This document shows positions 24,900-37,510 of a DNA stretch of 64,000 nucleotides, in pieces (position 1 is the stretch's first letter; each line of letters opens with the position of its first letter). The stretch is from Loxodes magnus (Eukaryota; Ciliophora; Karyorelictea; Loxodida; Loxodidae): assembly GCA_946699065.1 (NCBI GenBank), contig CAMPDV010000136.1:62001-126000 (forward strand). The letters are read 5' to 3'. The translations under genes and the position numbers were made by a program. The notes beneath the pieces were generated by a model. It saw nothing but the letters and a program-made list of their open reading frames with translations. It made no database searches and was not told the origin of the DNA.

Positions 24900-26660
24900 A
24901 GTACAGAGCTTAGGTTATTTTATCAAAAAAGTTGTATCATAAACTTTACTTTTCTATAAAGTTAGAGGAAGTCCTTTTTAAATAAAACTATCAGCTTAAT
25001 AAGAATAAAGCTAATGTAATCTACTAAAAGCCGTAAGTTTCTTCTTTTTTCTAAATTATAGGAAATATTTCTTTTGCTTTAATATAATTATGATTTTATT
25101 CCTGAAATTAATTGTGGAGTTTTCTAATTTATATAATTTTGTGACTTCTTTAGATTTCTATTTATCTCCTTTGTCTTAATAATCTTAATTTTTCTAACAT
25201 TTAATTGTAATTAATTATACCATATTTCTCCCTTCAAATTCTTTTTAATTACCTTAGAGATAGATAATACTAATTATTAGCATAGCTAATTAATAATAAA
25301 AAGCTGCTAATTTTATCCTTCTATTGCTACGTGGATCTTGTATAAATGGTATAGAGAGCTCTATTTTTATTTTAATCTAAAAGTCAGGTTCTAATATATT
25401 TGAGATACTTACACCTTTTATTAATTTGCCTCTCTTAAGAAATGTTAATTTTCAGAATTTAATTAGGCTTTTAATCTCTCTAATTGTTTTAGATTTATTT
25501 TAATTACGAACCTAAACATTTTATGTTCAAGCTTTCTTATCTGCCACTAAAGGAAGAACATGCTATTAAAGCTATCAATTATAGTAAAAGTCTTTACAAT
25601 TGAAGACTTAAACTCTAAATAGCTTCTTAACTTATTTTTAATACACTTAATGAAGTTCTCTTGAAGGAAATAGAGAAAGCATAATTAAGACTACATTTAT
25701 CTAGCATCATAATATTAAATAGAATATAAGGATAGTTAAATGCCTATCTAAAGAGATGCAGTTTGGTTAGTAGTTAGATAAATTGATTATAATAAGTGAA
25801 TATAGTGATGAAATGATATTAAGTTTGATATTTAATAAATTACTATTAATGCTTAATGGTATTATTGTTAATTAAGATAAGTTATTTATATACAGTTATA
25901 AGTTATAACCATGATGGAATCATAAGTTAAAAGTAAAATATTAAGACAGCATTGTCTATCTTATTATCTAATCTTCTATTTTAGAATCATAAAAGTTTAT
26001 ACTTTTTAGGGGTTTAATAAATAAATATTAAAATACTTTAATTTAGTAAATTTCTATAAAGAGAGTTTTAGAACTTTGTCTTAATAAAATATCCATTTAA
26101 TAGAGTTTTAACTATAAAAGAAACTTAGATAATTATCATTAAATCATAGGAAATATAATATAGTCATCATTCACTACTAATTCTTTAATCTCTATATTTA
26201 AATTCAACATTATTCAACTTAGCACTATATATTAAATATAATATCCATCATTTAGACAATCAATAATATTCTAAAATTATTACCAAAATTATACAGTCTT
26301 CATCATATCAACCATTACTATCTTTCGTATTAGCTAGCTATTTTTTACGTTTTTTTTCTTTATTCTTTAAACTAAATAATTTCATCATATCTGAATTTAG
26401 ATTAGATTAAATAATTGCTATGATAAGTAAAGAAATAGAGGGGAAATATCTTTATTAGTAAGATTAACTAAATAATAATTATTATTTTCTATAATTATAA
26501 TTAAAAAATCTAAACCAAAGCTAACTAATACAATATAATAAGCCTTATCTTATTTAACTTAGTTAAATGTTTTTTTAATTTTTTTAATTATAAAATGAGA
26601 GGTAAATTTATAAAATTGAAATTAGGATATCTGAAATATGCATTATAATTTTATAATCTA
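24900..26660 (+). CDS. coding-like segment of an unrecognised helical protein
   Basis: A single plus-strand frame is persuasive between about 25.3 and 26.4 kb: NYEPKHFMFKLSYLPLKEE, HAIKAINYSKSLYNWRLKL and NTLNEVLLKEIEKAQLRLH, then many amphipathic helices. The helix pattern is TPR-like in places, but no repeat register is clear. Ends are approximate because no codon is an absolute stop. Confidence 0.3.
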
Positions 26661-29600
26661 ATATAACCTTTTTTTAATTTACTTCATGGTCTTTCTTTTT
26701 TAATAAATGCTTTTTTATCTCTTTTAAAGATTAAATTTATCATTTAATTTTTCCTTCAAAGATTTTCTAAATAGATAATTCTATTTTTATTTTCTAAGAT
26801 AATATAGCTCTTTTTATTCAATTAAATCTAAATTCTATATGCAAATTAAGAGATTATAGTAAATTCTTTTGATATAAATCAATATTTGTTCCAATATAAA
26901 CTAAGATATTTTCCTTTCAGCTTCTTTTTCAGAAGGAGTGCTTTTGAAAAACATATTTTAGAAGATAAGTTTTGAGGATTTCTAGTTTTCATTTTCTCGA
27001 TATAATTTTAAGTTGACAAGTTTTTATTTATGCTAATAGTTCATAAAATTATCGTTCTAAATTTTTCTTTTATCAAATTTAAATCTTTCTCTTGATTTTA
27101 TCTTTTTAATATCAATTGCTCCATTTTATTCTTTCAAAAATTCCCTCATTTACTTTCTATAAGTAGTGCTGAATATTTGAAACATTCCCTTCCAAACTAA
27201 ATTAAATTTATACTAATTTCTAAGTAATGATTTGAAATCTATTTAATGATATATAGTTAGTTTAGTGAATTTTGATATCGTAATTAAAATAATAGGTTTT
27301 GCTTATATATAAAATAGCCTTATATAATTCCTATAATTATTAAAGATAAGTTTATTATTAAGTATTACTAACTGCTAATATTATTTTGCTTTTTTGACTA
27401 TTAAATGTAATAGCTCTATTTAATAATTCCTCTAATTAATCTACTTCTATTATGAATCTAGCTATTACTCTTATTGATGCGCTTTTGTATAGTTAAACAG
27501 CATTTTTATATTTGTTTCATTTATATGTTTTGCCTTTATTATGTATTATTCCAATTAAGCTAGAATATATTAAAACTGTAATGTTTTAACTCATAAATAG
27601 AGCAATAATAAATATAGAAAATAAAAAGTTTATAGTGCTGGCTAATAGTTACTTAAAGCTAAAAGATATATATAATAATAGTATTAGCTATATTAGAGGC
27701 TTAAATTAACTATTTACTATTTATAAATTACTTACTTATATTATCAAATATATTCCATTTCTTTAATTTAGACTTTTCCGTCTAATCAGATATTAATAGC
27801 TTGTACATAATAAAACTGCTCAAATCAACTTAATAACCAATTAATAGCTAAGCTTAACAAGTTAATATTTAATAAACCTATTTTTATAAAGCTAAAGATA
27901 CAACTTTTAAATTATAAAGCTTTAAACAAAAGTCATTAATTCAAACAGACAAGACTCTACATGATAGCAAAAAGGTTTGAAATTATTGATATTTTATAAA
28001 CTAAAAGGAACACTAATATATGTAAAGAATGTATAAGATTAGATTTAAATCCTTATTAAATATTATAAAGTCTTATATTATGCATATGCAAACTACTAAA
28101 GAAATAATAAGTTCTAAATAGATAAGTAATTATAAATAAAGAACAAAGATTCATTATCATTCTTAATCTTAGTCTAATAAAGCTATATGAAAGCATTTTT
28201 AGAAATAGTAATTATCATATGAATTCTTTAATATAATAACTTAATGAGGCTTTATCTTTAATCTTATTATCCTAATCTTTTTTATCTAAATTAAGTAATT
28301 AAAACTTTGGTTTTGCTTATAATATTAAGAAGTTTTAATATTTAGAAGCAAGTTTATAATTAAATAATAGTCTCTAGATATAGTAGGTTTAGAAGCAAAT
28401 AAAGATATTAATAAAATTTTAATTAATAAGGTTGGAGATTAGAATATAAGTTAAATTATACAATTATTTAATGATGTAGTGATAAAAATTAATTAAGAAA
28501 TAAGTTAATTTTTATTTAGTTTATCTATTATAAATTAATGCTGCAAAAGTAATTCAAATTCGAGATTATTAAAAAAGTAATGCATAGTCAACTTTAACCT
28601 TTTTTAAAGTTGATATTATACAACAAATAAACAATAAATACTTACCTATTAAAATTTATAAAAACGAAGACATAATTTAATGTTCCAGTTTAAAAATATA
28701 TTAAATTTAATAAAATAAACAAGAAAAATATCAAAAAAACTTTGATAAAAGATATAATAAATATGTGTAATTTTCAGTTAAAATGATAGGATAACTAAAT
28801 GAGAAAAAGGCAACAACGCAAGATTGAGCTAGCTTGAAGCATTTATAATAATTTTAAAATATTTTAACTTAAATATAATATTTTAGTTTAATAAATAAAC
28901 TTAAAGATCTGAATATTTCCAATTATTAAGTAACATCTATCTCTATGCTTAATTATAAAACTTCATAAATGTATTAATAATGACTATTTATCTAATGCAA
29001 TTAATGGTCTTATTTAATAGTAGCATTTTTTTCTTACTAGAGTTTCTAAGTTAAAGAACAAGTATTGAAAGAGATGATTATAATAATATTTTAATTTTGA
29101 TCACTTAGCTAATATTTTTATTAATGATATACAAAAATTTAAATATTGGTTAGTCATATGATAAAGATCTTAACAAATTATTAATTTTATTGATAAATTA
29201 TAAATCAAGCTTAAGATAAGCAGTTTAATCTAAGACTGTAAAATCTATAAGAATTGTAGGAGTATTGAATCTAAATTTAGTATTTAAGTATTAAGAACTT
29301 ACACTAAGTTAAATATAAATTGATATAAAACTCTCTACATATTAAATTTTTATAATAACTAAAAATAAAGCATATTCTAAAAACTCACTAAATCATATAA
29401 TCAAGATTCTAAGCTAATTGTCTATTAAGCAAAATAATTCTTCCCTCTTAATTCTGTAAGATAGTATAAAACTTTAAGTATTTAACACTTATTTCTAAAC
29501 TTTTAGTAAGAAAGTTCCTGTATAAATAAAATTTAGTAGATATATTTAAAGACTTTAATGAAAATTCTTGTTTATAGATAATAATTAATAATAAGAAACT

Positions 29601-29771
29601 AGAATAAGTAAAAATAAGAAATACATCTATTATTAGATTAAAATTACATTTTTTCTTTAGATATTATATTTAAATATCCTACTCTTTAAAACTTGATTTA
29701 AATAGCAAATAAAAAAAATCACAGTGAAGATATAGGTTTAAATCATAAAATTAAGAATTAAGAAGCACTTA
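26661..29771. other. AT-rich stretch, gene content unresolved
   Basis: T-rich to about 27.2 kb, then A-rich. Individual frames contain short plausible runs, but none is sustained, and there is no motif, RNA gene or strong repeat. Confidence 0.25.
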
Positions 29772-31747
29772 TCAATAGGATATAAATTTAAATATTCTTT
29801 TTGAAGGATGATTCAATGCTCATTCAGCTTTGGAAACTTTTCCTGACTTATAAATCATTTTTCCTAAACCTTATCTTTTACCTTTCTAAAACTGTCCTTC
29901 ATATATATCTCCGTTTAAGTAAGTATATCTTCCTTTTGAAGGATAATCCTATTTTCATTCACCTTCGAAAATATCTCCTGATTTATAAATCATTTTTCCT
30001 TAACCTTATCTTTTGCCTTTCTAAAAATATCCAACATAAATATCTTCATTTTCAGGAGATTCTTATTCTTTTACTTCTATTTTCTTTTTTTATTGATTTT
30101 CTAAATTTTCTTCTTAATACTTTTTTTTTTTTTTTAGTAAACTAAATGTTAAAAAAATGTTTTGGCATATTCTGGACTTTCAACCAGTTCCTGCCGCCAT
30201 TTTTTTGACTCGGATGGATACCGCGACCATTTTTTTTATGTGGATGGTTACCACTGATTGCTTTCAAAAGAGCGCATAGGCAGTTTTTATTTGTATATTC
30301 CTGTTGGAGTTATCCATAGAAAATTCAATGCTCTTCATGTTCTTTATTATACCTTTTCATTTAATTTTTTTCATTCTCAGCATCTTCTTAATAAGTGGTA
30401 ATTGGATTGGCAATATCAACATTATTTTTTAATCTTCTTTTGACTAATATGTTTTTTAAATAGCTTATTTTCAATATTTTCTAGTCTTTTAATTAAGTTA
30501 TTATCATATCTAATTTCTTTCTGTTCTTAAACACTTTATAATGGAGTGAAAGTTTTTTCAATTTCCATCTTTGATGTACGTTAAGATTTTTATTGCGATT
30601 ACATTCAAAGTTGTTCTTCCGTTATTACCTTGTTTTCTATTAGCTGATTCTTAAGGATTTCCATTTCATTATTTTGCACGTCAATGTTTGTTGTAAGTTC
30701 CCGTATTAATAAGTCTTAATTATATATTGTTTCTTCGTATCGGGATATAATTTTTTACATTTGTTCGATCTTTTGTCGTAGTTCCTCTGAAATATCTGAT
30801 TTAAATTCCTCAGCTTGCAAAGTTCCGATCATTATTTTACCTTATGAGTCGGAACTTGATTCTTCTTATTGTTTTGCTTTTTATCGAAGTACTTAAGCAG
30901 CCTTTTTCCGAGCATTTCTTATTTGATTTTTATTTAATCTAATGTTCTGCTCCATCTTTTTTTTTTTTTTTTTTATTTCTTCTTAATACTTTTGTATTTT
31001 ATTTTAATCTTATTCTTTTTTCGCTTTCATTTTTTATATTTTTTATAGATATATTTTTAATTTGCTAATTTAATTTCGATTTTGCATGTCATAAATTATT
31101 TTTTTATTTTTTAAACAATGAAATATATTATTAGATAAATTTTTATTAATTATTTTCCGATATATTTTTTAGTTAAACTCCGTTTTTTTTTAATTTAACT
31201 TTTAAGTGAAATTTAATATTATGACTACAAATATTTTGTAATTCGAGGTTTTAAAATTATTTTTGTATGTTTATTTTTAGTAATTGAATTTAAGATAATC
31301 AAAGAGAAGAAAATAGTGATCTTTTAATTCATTTTGTTTAATTTTTTAATTCTTTTTAGTAAAACTAAAGATTAAGTTAATTTTGATTTAAAAGTTTTTA
31401 ATTTTTATATTAATCTATTTCATAGTGATTATAGTTATAAAGAAAGCTCTTTTTATTGTTTGATTTTCAACTATTTTATATATAGAATTTTTGATAATCT
31501 GATATTTTAGTATTTATTCTTCTTTTATTTAGCTATTTTTACTATTTTTAAGGAAAATTATTTTATAAAATTTTATTCTTTTTAAAGAGCCTGTTGCTTT
31601 ATATTTGAGCTTTGTTAATCTAATATCATTTATTAACTGAAATTAAATGTCCTTTCTAAAAATTTATCTCTTATGTTTATTGATGAAGATGCAGTGTTTT
31701 ATTTGAAAAGCCTGATAATATTCATTAATCTTTTTAGTATTACTCAT
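29772..31747 (-). CDS. MORN-repeat protein gene split by an element
   Basis: The minus-strand frame opens at ATG 31747 (MSNTKKINEYYQAFQIKH) and runs about 250 codons of Lys-rich sequence to QKYQEE at the 18-bp repeat. The gene then stops making sense because of the insertion at 30125-30975. Beyond it, from 30106, the frame resumes with NLENQQKKK and four MORN repeats (for example EDIYVGYFQKGKRQGQGKM), the last degenerate, to TGA at 29774-29772. Removing the element and one repeat copy (869 bp) leaves exactly 369 codons, counting the stop, in one frame. MORN repeats usually bind membranes or act as scaffolds. As it stands the gene is disrupted unless the insert is removed from DNA or RNA. Confidence 0.75.
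30107..30124. repeat. 18-bp direct repeat, left copy
   Basis: TTTCTTCTTAATACTTTT, identical to 30976-30993. The two copies bracket the element exactly, and one copy is part of the MORN coding sequence. Interpreted as a target-site duplication, or as a pointer if the insert is excised. Confidence 0.85.
30125..30975 (-). mobile_element. intact 851-bp coiled-coil/CCHC element inserted in a MORN gene
   Basis: The segment is bounded by an exact 18-bp direct repeat (30107-30124 and 30976-30993). In minus orientation it starts with an A18 tract, then GATG and an uninterrupted reading frame. It ends with ATTTAGTTTACT followed by a poly-A tract next to the second repeat. The direct repeat with a 3' poly-A fits target-primed insertion by LINE machinery. 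The presence of A tracts at both ends is unusual. The insert length is not a multiple of three, so it breaks the host frame. An internally eliminated sequence removed during macronuclear development is the alternative reading. Confidence 0.75.
30134..30955 (-). CDS. coiled-coil plus CCHC zinc-knuckle protein of the element
   Basis: About 273 residues from ATG at 30955. A basic N terminus (LNKNQIRNARKKAAQVLRQ) is followed by an acidic Ser-rich patch and a long coiled coil (residues ~55-110). After MEIEK comes one zinc knuckle CWYCQSNYHLLRRC (C-x2-C-x4-H-x4-C). The tail holds two copies of a unit like PSESKKWRQ, matched by a tandem DNA repeat at about 30190-30250. Three of the Trp codons around the knuckle are TGA. 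Such proteins usually bind nucleic acid. No TGA closes the frame inside the element: the last codon before the poly-A tract is TAA, which is Gln in this code. It may therefore terminate differently or read on. Confidence 0.65.
30976..30993. repeat. 18-bp direct repeat, right copy
   Basis: Identical to 30107-30124. In the host gene this copy encodes the KYQEE segment. Confidence 0.85.
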
Positions 31748-32996
31748 ATTTGTAACTTAAAATGATGCAATCTACTATTTTTTTACAAGTAAATAAAGCA
31801 CTTACTTTGAAAATAGATTTTAAACCCTATACTAATTTTTATTTTTTTAAGTCAATTCAAAATTCAATTTATAATATACAATATTTTTAATTGATAAAAG
31901 TTATCTGATCTACTACTTATTATTAATTTCTTTCTTCCTTTCATTTTAATTTTCCTAGCTATTTCATCATGATTTTTCTCTTACTTCTATTTAAGTTTAA
32001 GTGATATAAAACATTCTTCTTTTAATAGCAGATAAACTAAATTGTAAAATATTAGAGTTATTAGTTAATTCTCTAATATTTAATAATATCTAATTATATA
32101 GCCTTTAATCCTTGCAAGCAGAAATAAATCTACCTAGAACAACTAATAGAAAGATAGCTTCTTTTTCTATATATATGAAAGGTATAAGGTTGAATATTAA
32201 GTTATCCTTAAAATTAAATCTTTAATTGTTTTTCATTTGTTAATTATAAAATACTTTGAACTCATCTATAGTACCATAGCATTCTTCTTAAATTAAGATT
32301 TGAATGCTTTCTTATGCTACTCTATCTCTTCTTTAATCTTTTCTAGTTTGCTTAAATATTTTGTTTAATATAAATAGATATCTTTTCACTAGATTAGAGA
32401 TCACTACATTATCGAAATACTGAACTCAAAAATTTATAGTTTCATCTGCCAGATTTTCTATCTAAATTTACATTTTCAAACTACTAGCTATTAACTTACT
32501 TCTAATTGTATTGCTTAAAGCATTTTAGACAAGAGGCTTCTTAGTAACTAAGCTAACTTAGCCTTTAGGTTATGATAAAGATTTACATAAAAGTCTCAAA
32601 CCTCAGAAAAAAGCTAGTTTTAAGCAAAGTTTAATTCATATTATTTATCTACCAGATTAACTAAGATAACCAGAGTTAATTTTTTTTAATTTAGCGTCTC
32701 TTCAATATAATATCCGCTATTCAAAAGGCTAGTATTAAGTCTAAATTATTATTTTATTTAGGTTATTTTTATAATAGCTATATGTTTACTAGCTAACAAG
32801 CTTGATACAAAGTCAGCATTTTAGCCTACCTTTTCTAGAATTTAAATTAGCTCTTAATTTTAGCTAATTAATTCCTCTTTTCTTATTTATATTATTTAGA
32901 CTGATTTTTCTAAAATTATTATGTATTTTACAAGGTATTTTTTAAGATCTTTAAAAGATACTAAAAGATTAAAAGCAGTATACAAAAAGTAACAGT
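31748..32996. other. AT-rich stretch upstream of the MORN gene, no confident gene
   Basis: T-rich on the plus strand, so minus-strand coding is possible, but I found no motif or sustained reading. It contains the 5' region of the minus-strand MORN gene. Confidence 0.25.
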
Positions 32997-33300
32997 GCCA
33001 TCGAATGATGGAGTAATTATAATAGATCAATGTAAGCTAAATATCTACAATTAGTAAAGAGATAAGAAGAGTTAATAGTGTTAAAGAGGGAATAAATAGA
33101 CTAATAAACAAATAATCTTAGGGAAATTAATGGCTTATTTCACATCTAACCTATTACAAGCGTAAAAATACTTAATTAAGATTAAATCCCTAAATTTAAT
33201 ATTAAGATAGTTTATATATGAATAGAAGGTTTGAATTTATGGCAGCTTACATAGTTAAGTTATTTTTTAATATGAAAGGAAATTAAAGAATATAAAAGGG
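32997..33300 (+). pseudogene. paralog of the 18.7-kb gene, probably a fragment
   Basis: Protein-level similarity to exon 1 of the 18697 gene in the same order. YNRSMQ...EELIVLKR aligns with YNKSVQ...EELVALYR. After a frame change, KSLNLILRQFIYE and FQYERKLKNIK align with KSLDLRFKQFISE and FYNYERKLKKIK. Conservation of residues rather than bases shows that both copies were once coding. The copy lacks a clear start and changes frame, by indel or intron, near 33130. Nothing like the second half of the 18.7-kb gene follows. Confidence 0.5.
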
Positions 33301-33484
33301 GGTTTCTCTCTAAGCACTAGTACATTTAGAATTGATAAAAATTACCTGCTAAGTTAATTCTTATTTTTTAATTTTTAAGATGATTTTTATAATTTTTTTA
33401 TAGCCTTCATTACTATTTATAAAATGTTTATTACTTCTTTAAATGCTTCTTTTATTTCCCTTTCTTTCTTAAAGACACTTTTAA

Positions 33485-34480
33485 AATGTGTTCCTCAAAT
33501 TAATTAGAATTTATGAATATTTTTGTGTTAAATCATTCAATTTATTATTATATTTTTCTCGCATCTCTTGTAATTTTTATTTTCTTTATTAATTTTCTGC
33601 GTTATTTTGACTTTGATTAATAGAAACTTGAATATTACACTACTTCTAAATTATTTTAGAGCTATTTAGAAGCATTTTTTGAATTTTTATACTTAACGTA
33701 GCAAAGATTATTTGCAAAGCCCAATTATAATTTGGATTGCATATTTAAAAGCTTTAATTAAATTTTCTCTTGCTAGTATAGGAATTATATTAATTTTTGT
33801 AAAAAGTAGCAGAGTCAATGTACTAGATTGCTTCTAATTCATAATAAATTATCTAAGTAAATTCCTTAATCAAGTTTATTTTACTAATTTTGATTTATGC
33901 CAGGTGTAGATTTTACATATTTATCTTTTCGTTAATTATTTAATTCTTTTTGAGAAAATCTCTTATTACTCATAGTATCCGTACTTTCGGCTTTTTTCAT
34001 TTACAGCATTTAATTATTTTCTTTATTTGATTTAGAACTTTTAGAGAAAAGCTATTTCTTAATAAATAGCCCTTGTGGATTTTTCAATTGTCTTATCTAA
34101 ACATTGTATCAATCCTTCACTCTTTTTCTGTTATTTTCAGTGAATCTACACGACTACTTTAAGCACCAATAAAGTTAGAATTGGTTTTCAAGCATGGTTG
34201 AGAACTTAATTATTAAGTCTCTTCATCCAGATTTTCTAAAAATATTATTTTATTATTGCATCTATTATTATCTAGGATTAATTGGTATTGCTGACTTAAA
34301 GTATTCAATTACCTTCTGATTCTTTCTAAATTAAAAAGCTATTTGTAGCACAAACTCAAGCAAAATATAATTAATCTTGATATTATATCAAAGCTTTAGA
34401 CATTCGTTTTGCTTTTCTTCCCAATTATCATATGAAATTACTTACCATTCAAAACATTGAACTTTTAAAGGTTTACTTCA
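33485..34480 (-). CDS. unrecognised protein, paralog of the 36.4-37.5 kb gene
   Basis: The minus strand reads a strong N-terminal block (DNWEEKQNECLKLWYNIK, QKVIEYFKSAIPINPR, TPR-like). In another frame come SLKITEKEQRIDTMFRQDN, HKGYL and LHLAQIKISKINLIKEFTQ. A Gln/Lys-rich coiled-coil end follows (QQRKQKLQEMREKYNNK). The middle blocks align with the copy at 36.4-37.5 kb, which confirms the frame. Frame changes between blocks suggest short introns that I could not place. Function unknown; a helical-repeat protein is likely. Confidence 0.45.
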
Positions 34481-36439
34481 AAAATCTTATTATAGAAGTT
34501 AATAGCCATGTATATTAACTTAATTTCTAAATTTTTTTTCTTAATTACATTTTTTTAGAAAACATTTAAGCGTAGCCTTAATACTTAGATAAGCAATCTA
34601 AAGATTCTTTAAATTTTTCTTTCTTTCTTTTAGATAAAGTCTTTAAGTTTAAACCTTGATCTTGTTATAACTAAATTTAATAACGTCACTAAAGCATTTA
34701 ACATTTACTTATGCTTTCCTATAAAGATCGTGCCTTTCTTTTTCAATTAATGCTTAGATGATTAAATATTTTTAAATTAAAGCAGCTATATAAATATATA
34801 ATATAATAAGTGTTTTGATTATTAATTAAATTTGATTCTTCCCTTTTTATTTAATTTAGCTTAATTGTGATTATTTCATATGGCTTATATTGAAAATGAT
34901 CTTTATTTAATTTTTGTTAATTACTCTTAGTTTTTTATTTGGCTACTAAAGTTAGATAAGCCATTGATATAAACCTATTAATAAATAAACTTGCTATTAA
35001 AATCTAGTTATGACTCATATTAATATAAATTTATGTAGTTTACATACTTTGGCCTCTTATGATATTATTTGATTAATAGGCTTTTCCTTTTATAAAGTTT
35101 ATTTTATTGATTAGAAATACTCTTAATAATGATGTTCCATTTGCTATCTCTAGTTCTTTTCTTTTTAGTTGTATTATTTAATTGGTTAGATATTATTTAA
35201 CTAGAGCAAATGATTGAAGAATATAGAGTAGGAAATAATTAAAATAAAGAATTAGAATCTAGCTATTAAAATAGAATATATCTGTCTAGCATTATCCTTA
35301 CTAAACTTAAGCAGATTTTCTTTATTTAGCTTAATAATTAATTATAGCTATTAAAACTAATACTCAGTGCTTCTTACAATATTAATCCATTTATTTATTT
35401 AAAATAGCTATTAATAGTTTACATTTTCTAAGTTTACCCTTTTTTACTTATTTTGCTAATAAGACTTCTTAATTTTAATTATAACTAATTGTATATCTAT
35501 TAGTGGAAGCTATTTAACTTATAAAAAGATAAAACACTATTTTAATTAAACATAATTACCTAAGTCAAATTAACTACCACTCTTAAATTTTAGAGTAACT
35601 AGTATATTCAAATACCTTTATCTCCTTATCAAATATTAACAGATTCTTCCATTTCTATAAGCATATAACAGGATTTAGTTATTTTAATAACATTATCCTA
35701 TATTTAACTCTAAAATTTGTCTAAGCATGTATCATAACCTTTAGTTATATTTTATTATAGTAGGCAAAGATAACTTAACCTTTTATTTCTAATACTGAGT
35801 GGAACCAGTAATCTGCTTATAATATCACTGTTAATTTATAATTAAATTGTTTTTGTGTATAAGTATCTTCCAATATTTAAGCTGTTCTTTAATGCTTATT
35901 TATTCCAATCCATTGCTTCTATTTTTATAAACTCCTTAGACCAAGATTCTTACTTCTATAATTAATTGATTCTTTTGGGTTAATCTTAAGTGCTTTTTAT
36001 AGCCAACTAAGGTAACTATTTCCAAATAACTTTAAAAAATCGTCTTGCTATTAACAGCAATTTAAAAGAATTTATTAGGGATTTCAACCTTATCAAAGTA
36101 ATTAGGTGATTCAAATATAATAACTAAAGTACCAAGATTTTGCTATATAAGCTACTGCTTAAGCAATTTTTAAATTTATGCTTTCATAAAAAAGTTTTGC
36201 TTTAATTTAGTTCAAAGCTTTAAATTAACTTTCTGGCTAATAGAAATCTAATCTTTACAATAATTTATTTTTACCTTGTTAAAACATTTAAATAGTCTTT
36301 AAGCTTTGTAAACAACTATAGCGGAGATCTTCAATTGTTTTGAGTCTTTTTAAATATTAGCATATTACTATTTTATGAGTATTACTTGATTAACAGTATA
36401 AACTGCTTATTTCCACTTTTTCAAAATACATTTCAAAAT
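34481..36439. other. AT-rich stretch between two paralogs, unresolved
   Basis: Strand bias changes several times. No sustained reading or motif. It may contain the N-terminal part of the 33.5-34.5 kb gene and the C-terminal part of the 36.4-37.5 kb gene. Confidence 0.25.
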
Positions 36440-37510
36440 TCCTTTCTTTTTATTATCTTAAAATAATTAGGATAGAATACTTTTACCTTCTTAAATCTTT
36501 CAATTACTTCTTTTTTTCTTTTCTTGTAAAGTTTTTTAGTTTAGATTATAATTTTCGACACTATTATATTAATTTATTACATATTTGTAAAGCTTTCTTT
36601 TTTACTTTCATAAATTTCTTTAGTTTTTAATAAAATTTTTTCTAATTAAGTTTTTTGACTTTCAAGAATTTAATATAAGCTTTCTTGAATTATCTATTTG
36701 CTTCTGCATATTTAATCCAGTTCATTAGAGTTATTTTTATTCAAGTAAGCTAACATTATTAGAGCTTATTGATACGGCAGAATTAAAACATTCAATTGCT
36801 ATTAATTCATATTGTATCTTACAGTGAAATTTCTTTTAATTTATAATATTCTGTAATATTGGATTTAGATCAGTAGAAATTAAAAAATTCCCATGCTTCT
36901 ATATTTTTTTTTCGAGTTTCGTAATATCTTTTTGGATATATATTCAACATTTCAGAGCTATTTCTATAGTTCAATTAAAGCAATTAATTGAATTATTTTG
37001 CTTCATAAAATTAAATCTTAGTAAATATAAGGAATAAAATAAGTTCCATCAATTTATTATTATCGCAGCAACAATTATCAGAATAAGTCTTATTTCATAC
37101 CTAATTCTGAAAGTGAACTTCTAAGCTATTGAGTTTATTTTATTAGCTTGATTTATGCTATGTACTAGCATTAAATCTTAAGTTTTTTCTAAGTTATTTG
37201 CAATTATTTTAAGGAAAGTCTCTTCTTTCTCATGACACTGTTTAATTGGTGTCTTTTCTAGCAGAACATTGATTCATTTTATTGCTACTTTTTAAAGACT
37301 ATACTTTAAATAGCTCTTATGGAAATATTTGATTATCTTTCTAAACATTGTATAAGTTATTCGCTTCTTTCCTATTATTTGTAGCAAAACTCTTTTATTA
37401 CATTAAGTATGAATAATGTTAAGATTTATTTCAAGATTACCTGAAGTTTTCAATTACTAGGTTCATCTTGCAAGAGTTCTAAAAAGCTTTTTACTATTGT
37501 AGGTATTTTA
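36440..37510 (-). CDS. unrecognised protein, paralog of the 33.5-34.5 kb gene
   Basis: From about 37.5 kb downward the minus strand reads LLQIIGKKRITYTMFRKII, then FHKSYLKYSL, then MLVHSINQANKINSIAQKF. These align in order with LKITEKEQRIDTMFRQDN, HKGYL and LHLAQIKISKINLIKEF of the neighbouring gene. Further on, in another frame, are MLNIYPKRYYETRKKNIEAWE and NWIKYAEANRQFKKAYIKF, which look TPR-like. Exon joins are not resolved. Confidence 0.45.

Noticed and set aside
14638-29771. One giant uninterrupted protein
   Set aside because: With no absolute stop codon every frame is open, so openness is not evidence. Coding character appears in several frames and on both strands.
29801-30145. 114-codon plus-strand ORF with hydrophobic repeats
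   Set aside because: It is the antisense of two MORN repeats and the element's poly-A tract; the minus strand gives real MORN motifs.
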